A stretch of DNA of 44,563 nt from Amycolatopsis echigonensis (GTDB lineage: Bacteria > Actinomycetota > Actinomycetes > Mycobacteriales > Pseudonocardiaceae): the NCBI RefSeq assembly GCF_014174495.1, contig NZ_JACJHR010000075.1, forward strand, positions 1 through 44,563, read 5' to 3'. Under the pieces are notes generated by a model. That model ran no database searches. It was given only the letters and a program-made list of their open reading frames with translations, and was not told the origin of the DNA. A program made the translations under genes and the position numbers. Positions 39,466-44,563 of the stretch are shown here, in pieces; position 1 is the first letter of the stretch; each line of letters opens with the position of its first letter.

Positions 39466-39504
39466 CCCTCGATCCTGCCACCTCTCACCCGTACTCTGTG
39501 CGGG
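39466..39504. promoter_or_regulatory. 39-base divergent double leaderless promoter
   Basis: On the minus strand CAGGAT (complement of 39472-39477) is six bases before GTG 39465. On the plus strand TACTCT (39492-39497) is seven bases before GTG 39505. Both promoters must use -35 regions that reach into or across the other promoter, so the two genes should compete for polymerase. Confidence 0.55.
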
Positions 39505-40251
39505 GTGCTGGAGGGTTACGCGCCGGGCTACGCCCAAGACGCGCTGTCGATGATGAACACACGCACAGCGAGTGACCGCGCCGCGTTCGCCCAACCGCTC
39601 TTCACGCCAGGTTCGAGAGTCCTGGATCTAGGCTGCGGCCAAGGCTGCATCACCGCCACCTTGGCTCCCGCCTGTCACGTAATAGGCGTAGACGTCCACC
39701 GCCCGCTGCTCCCGGCCCCTACGTCCACAGTGGACTACATCAACGCCACCGCATACGCCTTGCCTTTCGCGACAGCATCAATAGACGCGGTCTTCTCCCA
39801 TGCCCTCTTCGAACACCTGACAAACCCCGCCGCGGCGCTAGCGGAAATCCGCCGAGTCCTTCGCCCCGGCGGCCACCTGGCAATCTCCACTTCAGACTGG
39901 AGCCGCGCGAAAATCCGCCCGAGAACCGCAAACGTAGACGCCGCCCTGCGCGGCCACTACCTCTTACGCCGCCACAACGGCGGCGACCCCTTCAGCGGCC
40001 GCACCATAGCCGCCAAAATCGCCGCCGCAGGCTTCACCAACATCACCGAACGCACGCGCTACCGAGAAGACCTGCCCTACCGAGCCCTGGCCACCTACGT
40101 AGAGTCCCGCCTAGCCGCAGCCCTCTCGAAACCCCTCACGAAAGACCACGACCAACTAACCTCAGCCGCCCGCTCCGCCTGGTCCTGGACAAAGTCCCCC
40201 GCCGTAGGGGACTTCCACCAATGCTGGCAAGAACTAACCGCCACCCGCTAA
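39505..40251 (+). CDS. Class I SAM-dependent methyltransferase with atypical codon use
   Basis: This 248-residue protein has SAM motif I VLDLGCGQGC (39-48), motif II VIGVDVH, an FEHLTNPAAALAEIRRVLRPGGHLAIS core and a C-terminal substrate region. The substrate is unknown; the sequence is closest to UbiE/Methyltransf_11 type enzymes. Codon use differs sharply from all neighbours: GTA, ATA, CTA, GCA and CCA are common, and codon 154 (39964-39966) is TTA, very rare in such genomes. Start GTG 39505 is leaderless. A region of GC palindromes follows. Confidence 0.88.
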   Translation: MLEGYAPGYAQDALSMMNTRTASDRAAFAQPLFTPGSRVLDLGCGQGCITATLAPACHVIGVDVHRPLLPAPTSTVDYINATAYALPFATASIDAVFSHALFEHLTNPAAALAEIRRVLRPGGHLAISTSDWSRAKIRPRTANVDAALRGHYLLRRHNGGDPFSGRTIAAKIAAAGFTNITERTRYREDLPYRALATYVESRLAAALSKPLTKDHDQLTSAARSAWSWTKSPAVGDFHQCWQELTATR

Positions 40252-40310
40252 CTAAGAAGGCCCCGAGCGGCCGCCCACTCGCCAACGGCCACCGATGCAC
40301 CTTCGGGGGT

Positions 40311-40356
40311 CCAGGGGGCTCGCCCCCTGGCGGGGGTCTGGGGGTCCGACCCCCAG
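40311..40356. repeat. Two tandem GC palindromes
   Basis: CCAGGGGGC/GCCCCCTGG (40311-40319, 40322-40330) and CTGGGGGTC/GACCCCCAG (40338-40346, 40348-40356) are perfect inverted repeats with almost no spacer. Together with GGGGG runs between them they could also form G-quadruplex DNA. They follow the methyltransferase gene. Confidence 0.65.
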
Positions 40357-40369
40357 AAGACACAACGAA

Positions 40370-40412
40370 GTGAGGCCTGTCATCCGCGCTTTCTGCGGAT
40401 GACAGGCCTCAC
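40370..40412. terminator. Perfect 18-bp hairpin after tRNA-Pro
   Basis: GTGAGGCCTGTCATCCGC (40370-40387) pairs exactly with 40395-40412 around a 7-base loop. It lies eight bases beyond the tRNA 3' end on the minus strand and also behind the methyltransferase gene on the plus strand. Confidence 0.85.
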
Positions 40413-40419
40413 TCACCAG

Positions 40420-40493
40420 TCGGGGTGGCGGGATTTGAACCCACGACCTCCTCGACCCGAACGAGGCACGCTACCAAGCTGCGCCACACCCCG
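40420..40493 (-). tRNA. tRNA-Pro (anticodon CGG)
   Basis: This 74-base gene on the minus strand has a 7-bp acceptor stem CGGGGTG/CACCCCG with discriminator A and no encoded CCA. The D arm contains AGCTTGGTAGC. The anticodon stem is CCTCG/CGAGG with loop TTCGGGT, so the anticodon is CGG (complement of 40457-40459). The T arm has GTGGGTTCAAATCCCGC. It reads proline codon CCG, the dominant Pro codon in this genome. Confidence 0.96.
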
Positions 40494-40522
40494 AGGTACT
40501 GCTTAGCGGGTCGAGGGTAAGT

Positions 40523-41503
40523 CTAGCGGACGGGTTTCGCGGCTTTACGCGGGGCTGGTTTGCGGGGGCCGGGGGTGCCGGATCCGCGCGGGACCAGCGT
40601 CAACAGGCTCGCTTCGGGCGGGCAGGCGAAGCGGGCGGGGGCGTAGGGGGAGGTGCCGAGTCCGGCGGAGACGTGGAGCCACATGCGGGCTCCCCAGCGG
40701 GAGGCTCCGCGGGCGCGGCTGCGGTCGAGTTCGCAGTTGGTGATGATGGCGCCGTAGCCGGGGATGCGGAGTTGTCCGCCGTGGGTGTGGCCGGCGAGGA
40801 CGAGGTCGTAGCCGTCGGTGGCGAAGGTGTCGAGGACGCGCGGTTCCGGGGAGTGGGTGACGCCGAGGCGGACGGCCGCGGTGGTGTCGGCGGGTCCGGC
40901 GATGTCGGAGTAGCGGTCGCGGTGGAGGTGCGGGTCGTCGACGCCGGCGGCGAAGACGGCGCGGCCGCCGACGTCGATGGTGCGGCGGACGTGCGTGAGG
41001 TCGACCCAGCCGTGTTCGACGAAGGCGGCGCGGAGGTCGCGCCAGGGCAGCTGGGTGCCGTGGATGCGCTTCTTTTTGCCGCGGGGCATGAGGTAGCGCG
41101 CGGGGTTTTTGGGCTTCGGCGCGTAGTAGTCGTTGCTGCCGAAGACGAACAGTCCCGGCCGGTCCAGCAGCGGGCCGAGCGCGCGGAGCACGGAGGGGAC
41201 CGCGGTGCGGTGGGAGAGGTTGTCGCCGGTGTTGACGACGAGGTCGGGTTCGAGTTCGTCGAGCGCGGCGACCCAGCGCTGTTTGGCGTGGTGTCCGGGG
41301 AGCATGTGCAGGTCGGAGACGTGCAGGATGGTGAACGGCGCGGTGCCGGGCGCGAGTACGGGCAGCTCGGCGGTCCGCAGTGTCCAGCGGCGGCGTTCGA
41401 TGCCGACGGCGTAACCGAGGGTGGCGGCCCCGAGGGCGATGGTCCCCGCGGCCCACCGCTTCGCGGTGCCCCCGGGCGGACTGGTGTTACCGAGCGTGCT
41501 CAC
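40523..41503 (-). CDS. Membrane-anchored metallophosphoesterase
   Basis: This 326-residue protein has an N-terminal hydrophobic segment (AAGTIALGAATLGYAVGI, residues 18-35) that would anchor it. The calcineurin-like metal motifs follow: HVSDLHM, VVNTGDN, GSNDYY (in place of GNHD), VTHSPEP and AGHTHGGQ. These bind two metals and hydrolyse phosphoesters; the substrate is unknown (YkuE-type enzymes act on lipid or nucleotide substrates). GTG 41503 has TATCCT (complement of 41511-41516) seven bases upstream, a leaderless pattern. It is downstream of the penicillin-binding protein gene, as in many actinobacteria. The tail is Lys/Pro-rich. Confidence 0.93.
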   Translation of the reverse strand: MSTLGNTSPPGGTAKRWAAGTIALGAATLGYAVGIERRRWTLRTAELPVLAPGTAPFTILHVSDLHMLPGHHAKQRWVAALDELEPDLVVNTGDNLSHRTAVPSVLRALGPLLDRPGLFVFGSNDYYAPKPKNPARYLMPRGKKKRIHGTQLPWRDLRAAFVEHGWVDLTHVRRTIDVGGRAVFAAGVDDPHLHRDRYSDIAGPADTTAAVRLGVTHSPEPRVLDTFATDGYDLVLAGHTHGGQLRIPGYGAIITNCELDRSRARGASRWGARMWLHVSAGLGTSPYAPARFACPPEASLLTLVPRGSGTPGPRKPAPRKAAKPVR

Positions 41504-41658
41504 ATGGTCGAGGATACGTGTTCGACCGGGTCGCCCGCTGTGGCCGGTGCCGGATGGCGTAGGGCGAAGCTCTCAGTGGTGTTCTCTCGACATCCGGCGG
41601 CGGCCGTCGTTGGATCGTATTGGATTGGACCAGTCCGACAGGGATGCGGAGCCTGGCT

Positions 41659-41910
41659 ATGGGAATAGCGATTCTCTTCTTGCTGGCAGTGCTCATCCTG
41701 CTGGTGGTGTTGGCGGTGTTCCCGTGGCGCCGGAGGGCAGAACCCTGGGCGCTGAGCGCGGTTGTGCTGTTTTCGCTGGGGTGGCCGGCGTATGAGTACT
41801 GGGACCGCGGCATGCCTAGCACCTGGGCGCCGCAGGTGTGGCTGATCGTGCTGGGACCCGGCTTTCTGATCGCGATCGTGCGGCTCTTCCGGATAGCGCT
41901 CAAGGGATGA
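41659..41910 (+). CDS. Small two/three-helix membrane protein, unknown function
   Basis: This protein of about 83 residues starts at ATG 41659, with GGAG seven bases upstream; ATG 41644 is an alternative. Helices are ILFLLAVLILLVVLAVF, WALSAVVLFSLGWPAY and WLIVLGPGFLIAIVRLF. No family is recognised. Codon use is reasonable for the window, and a terminator follows 20 bases after the stop, both of which support a real gene. Confidence 0.65.
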   Translation: MGIAILFLLAVLILLVVLAVFPWRRRAEPWALSAVVLFSLGWPAYEYWDRGMPSTWAPQVWLIVLGPGFLIAIVRLFRIALKG

Positions 41911-41930
41911 CGCTGAGGTCCGGACAAGCG

Positions 41931-41966
41931 AAACGGGGCGGGAGATCGCGTCCCCCGCCCCGTTTT
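41931..41966. terminator. Bidirectional terminator before the penicillin-binding protein gene end
   Basis: AAACGGGGCGGG (41931-41942) pairs perfectly with CCCGCCCCGTTT (41954-41965) around 11 bases, followed by TC after four T's. The A/T-tailed stem works for both convergent genes. Confidence 0.9.
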
Positions 41967-41974
41967 CACCGGAT

Positions 41975-44125
41975 TCAGTTGGTGTACGCCGGATCCTCCG
42001 GCGGCAGCGGCACAACCGGCTGGTCCTTCATGATGTTCGTCATCGCGCCGAACCAGGTCTGCGCGGGCGTCTTGCCGCCGAACATGTTGCCGTCGCCGCA
42101 GGTGTACACGTTGCCTGGGCTGTCGTAACAGAGACCGCCGCTGCCGCCTTCCGGACGGAACACCATGGCCGCACCGGCCATTTGCGGCGTGCCGGCCACG
42201 AAGGTCGCCGAGCCGTTGTTCTGGGTCGTACCCGTCTTGCCGACGAGCGGGCGGTTCCAGCCGGCGGCTTCAGCGGCCTTTGCGGAGGTGCCGCCCGCCT
42301 GGTCGTCCTTGCTCATGCCGACCGCCATGGTGTTCGCGAGGCCTTCCGGCACGACCTGTTCGCAAGCCGCTTCCTTGATCGGCACGGGTTTGCCGTCGCG
42401 GTCGGTCACCGACGCCAGCGGGGTCGGCGGGCACCATTTGCCGCCGCTCAGGATGGTCGCGGCGACATTCGCCAGTTCCAGCCCGCTCGTCGGGCTGAAA
42501 CCGAGCGTGAACGCACCCGTGCCCGGGTAGCTGCCCTTGGGGCCGTAGGCCTGCGCCTGGGTCTGGTTCCGGCCCGGGTCGTCCGACTTCGGGTCGACCT
42601 TTCCGCCGCCGGGGTTGCTCGCCATGGTTTCGCGCATGCCCAGCTTCGTCGCCATGTCGATGGCGGGACCGGTGCTGCCGAGTTTGTCTTCCAGCGCCAC
42701 GAAAGCGGTGTTCGGCGAGGTCGCCAGTGCCGTCTGCAACGAAGCCGAATCGGGGTAGCCGTTGCCGGCGTTGCCCACGCAATACCAGCGAGTGTTCGGC
42801 GCGCCGGTCGGCGGACAATGCGGCTGGCTGCCGGTGAACACGTGCGAGACGTAGCTGTTCCCGACCGGGATGGTGCTGTAGATCCCGGCGATGTGCTGGT
42901 TCAGCACCGCCGCGGTGGTGAAGATCTTGTAGCTCGACCCCGCGCCGCCGGTGTTGAACACGCCGGACGGGAGCGCGTACGTCGTTTGCCCTTGGTCCGC
43001 GTCGATGCCGTAATCCCGGTTCGCCGCGAGCGCCACCACTTCATGCCGGTCCTTGCCGGGCCGGATCAGCGAGAGCGTGTTCGCGACGTTCTTCTGGGTT
43101 TTGCTCACCTGTTGCTCGGCCGAGACCTTCGCCTCGTGGTTGGCCTTCTCGTCCAGCGTGGTCTTGATCGTGTAGCCGCCGGTGTACAGCTGGTCCTTCG
43201 ACATCCCGGACTTGATCAGATAGTCCTCGACGTACTGGCAGAAGAAGCCGTTCTCGGGACCGGCCCCGGTGCAGTTGGACGGGGGCTTCGAGGGGGTGTC
43301 GGGCACCACGCCGAGCGGTTCCGCCTTGAACTTGTCCGCGTCGGCCTTCGCCAGCTTCTGGTTGCTGACCATCCGGTCGAGCACCAGGTTGCGCCGCTTC
43401 GTCGCCTTGTCCGGGTGGTTCCACGGGTCGTCGACGATCGGGTTGTTCACGATGCCGGCAAGCAGCGCGGCCTGCGGCACCGTCAGGTTCTCCGGCGTGG
43501 TGTTGAAGTAGGCGTGCGCGGCCGCTCCGACCCCGTAGATCTGCCGGGAGAACTCGACGATGTTGAGATACCCGGCGAGGATCTGGTCCTTCGAGAGCTT
43601 GGTCTCGAGGTTGATCGCGATCCGGGCTTCCTTTAGCTTGCGCGAGAGCGACTGCTCCTGCGCCTTCGCCTGCCCGACCTTGTCGTTCCGGTAGACGACG
43701 TTGATCAGGTAGTTCTTCACGTACTGCTGCGTGATCGTCGAGGCGCCCTGCGTGTCCCCGCCCGCGGAGTTGGAGACGGCGGCGCGCAGCGTCCGGCCCC
43801 AGTTCACCCCGTGGTGCTCGTAGAAGGCCTTGTCCTCGGCCGACAGCAGCGCCCACTTCAGCGCCGGGTTGATCTGGTCCGGGCGCACCGGGATGCGGTA
43901 CTGGTCGTACAGCGTCGCGATCGGCTTGCCGCCGGAGTCGGTGACAGTCGTCACCAACGGCGGCGGGATGTCGGCGAGGTCGGACGACGTCTTGTCGACC
44001 GTTTCGCTCGCCTGGTTGGACACGACCCCCGCGGCGCCCACCACCGGGAACATGATCCCGGCGACCAGCACCCCTGCCAGCAGGCACAGGCCGAGGAGCT
44101 TGAAAAGACCATCCGTTTTGCGCAC
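41975..44125 (-). CDS. Class A penicillin-binding protein (transglycosylase/transpeptidase)
   Basis: This 716-residue bifunctional enzyme polymerises and cross-links peptidoglycan outside the membrane. A single N-terminal helix (residues 9-33) anchors it. The GT51 domain has the catalytic Glu97 in EDKAFYEHHG and GASTITQQ (128-134). The transpeptidase domain has S397-S-Y-K400, S470-P-N472 and K630-T-G. There is no PASTA domain, and the C-terminus ends in a short Pro-rich tail. GTG 44125 has TACCCT (complement of 44133-44138) seven bases upstream, so the mRNA is probably leaderless. It is divergent from the Wbl gene. Confidence 0.96.
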   Translation of the reverse strand: MRKTDGLFKLLGLCLLAGVLVAGIMFPVVGAAGVVSNQASETVDKTSSDLADIPPPLVTTVTDSGGKPIATLYDQYRIPVRPDQINPALKWALLSAEDKAFYEHHGVNWGRTLRAAVSNSAGGDTQGASTITQQYVKNYLINVVYRNDKVGQAKAQEQSLSRKLKEARIAINLETKLSKDQILAGYLNIVEFSRQIYGVGAAAHAYFNTTPENLTVPQAALLAGIVNNPIVDDPWNHPDKATKRRNLVLDRMVSNQKLAKADADKFKAEPLGVVPDTPSKPPSNCTGAGPENGFFCQYVEDYLIKSGMSKDQLYTGGYTIKTTLDEKANHEAKVSAEQQVSKTQKNVANTLSLIRPGKDRHEVVALAANRDYGIDADQGQTTYALPSGVFNTGGAGSSYKIFTTAAVLNQHIAGIYSTIPVGNSYVSHVFTGSQPHCPPTGAPNTRWYCVGNAGNGYPDSASLQTALATSPNTAFVALEDKLGSTGPAIDMATKLGMRETMASNPGGGKVDPKSDDPGRNQTQAQAYGPKGSYPGTGAFTLGFSPTSGLELANVAATILSGGKWCPPTPLASVTDRDGKPVPIKEAACEQVVPEGLANTMAVGMSKDDQAGGTSAKAAEAAGWNRPLVGKTGTTQNNGSATFVAGTPQMAGAAMVFRPEGGSGGLCYDSPGNVYTCGDGNMFGGKTPAQTWFGAMTNIMKDQPVVPLPPEDPAYTN

Positions 44126-44462
44126 GAAAGCCAGGGTACTGAAGGCCCGTGTCGCCTTCGTGACCTCACGCCCGCGCGCCCCGTCCGGAGATCATTAACG
44201 GGCCCCCGTGTCGTGACCTCAGGTAACGGAATGCATGCTAGGTCTCGACGGAGGGAACCGAGGGACCCTACAGTCCGTCAACGTCTCACGTAGATGCCGA
44301 CAGACGGAGCAGACCGGGTGGGAGCCTGGCTGGTCCGGACGGAGGCAGCGGCACCGGGGAGGTGCCGTCACCGACGTGCGACGCAGTGGGAAACGCTCGC
44401 GGGGGTGGGAGCGGGAGCTTCGCCTTCGCTGGTGCCATACACCAGATGAGGGAGCTGGGGGT
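44126..44462. promoter_or_regulatory. Divergent penicillin-binding protein/Wbl regulatory region
   Basis: These 337 bases hold no gene. Near the left edge is the leaderless promoter of the penicillin-binding protein gene. The Wbl side has a long probable leader with two hairpins: CGGCACC/GGTGCCG (44349-44355, 44361-44367) and CTGGTG/CACCAG (44429-44434, 44440-44445), the latter ending 17 bases before ATG 44463. GGGAG between the last hairpin and the ATG serves as ribosome binding site. A GCATGC palindrome sits near 44232. Confidence 0.55.
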
Positions 44463-44563
44463 ATGCAAACCAATCAGGTTGGCTGGCGGGTCGATGCCTC
44501 GTGCCGGGACGCTGATCCCGACGGGTTGTTCGTGCGAGGCGCCGAACAGAACAGGGCGAAAGC
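44463..44563 (+). CDS. WhiB-family regulator, WblA/WhiB4-like (3' end missing)
   Basis: Only the first 33 codons lie in the window. They read WRVDASCRDADPDGLFVRGAEQ, containing the first cluster-binding cysteine (Cys14) and the LFVRGAxQ segment typical of WblA/WhiB4. Such proteins bind a 4Fe-4S cluster and act as redox- or NO-sensitive partners of the principal sigma factor; WblA controls development and antibiotic production. The divergent penicillin-binding protein gene and the metallophosphoesterase beyond it are the normal neighbours of this gene in actinobacteria. Confidence 0.88.
   Translation, partial: MQTNQVGWRVDASCRDADPDGLFVRGAEQNRAK

Noticed and set aside
1..44563. CRISPR array, insertion sequence, prophage or complete biosynthetic cluster
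   Set aside because: No regularly spaced direct repeats, transposase, integrase or phage genes, and no polyketide or peptide synthetase was seen on either strand.

Overview
This window looks like chromosomal DNA from a high-GC actinomycete of the Pseudonocardiaceae, probably Amycolatopsis or a close relative. The clues are the GC-rich third codon positions, frequent GTG starts, many apparently leaderless promoters (a TAnnnT-like -10 box 6-7 nt before the start codon), a WhiB-family gene, an ECF42-type sigma factor with a DGPF partner, and actinobacterial leuA and lysC-asd loci. The genus is inferred from style, not from a database match. I see no prophage, insertion sequence, CRISPR array or rRNA operon.

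Layout. 1-4439: the end of a cell-surface glycan locus (flippase-like protein, DUF6541-like membrane protein, family 2 glycosyltransferase, DUF2304 protein, small P-loop kinase). 4440-10687: a complete peptide-type ABC importer operon (lipoprotein, two permeases, two ATPases). 10738-12837: an NTF2-like protein and a coupled DGPF/YCII protein with an ECF42-type sigma factor. 12946-18937: two DedA/VTT membrane proteins, an EamA exporter divergent from a LysR regulator, a TetR regulator divergent from a serine hydrolase across a palindromic operator, and an SDR oxidoreductase. 18993-22384: a WYL regulator, leuA with a structured leader, and a small membrane protein. 22389-25076: a Fic AMPylase-type protein with its own palindromic operator, a lipoprotein and a nitroreductase. 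25313-27618: lysC-asd, the entry to lysine/threonine/methionine synthesis, with an internal start for the aspartokinase beta subunit.

27666-31306: a small membrane protein, RtcB RNA ligase, a lipoprotein and an MFS exporter. 31307-31906: a 600-base gene-free region ending in a structured leader that could sequester the ribosome binding site of a secreted Pro-rich protein. 32570-37579: an HSL-type esterase, an FMN reductase, Ohr, Dps, glutamate decarboxylase (together a redox/acid stress group) and a TIGR03085 protein. 37618-40251: an S9 peptidase divergent from a methyltransferase with very unusual codon use. 40420-40493: tRNA-Pro(CGG). 40523-44563: metallophosphoesterase, small membrane protein, class A penicillin-binding protein and the start of a WblA/WhiB4-like regulator.

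Most convergent gene pairs are separated by strong hairpins. Three of the hairpins (10693, 18947, 29995) belong to one dispersed palindrome family. The best candidates for undescribed biology are the structured leader at 31819-31906, the palindrome family, the Fic operator, and the methyltransferase with foreign codon use and a TTA codon.
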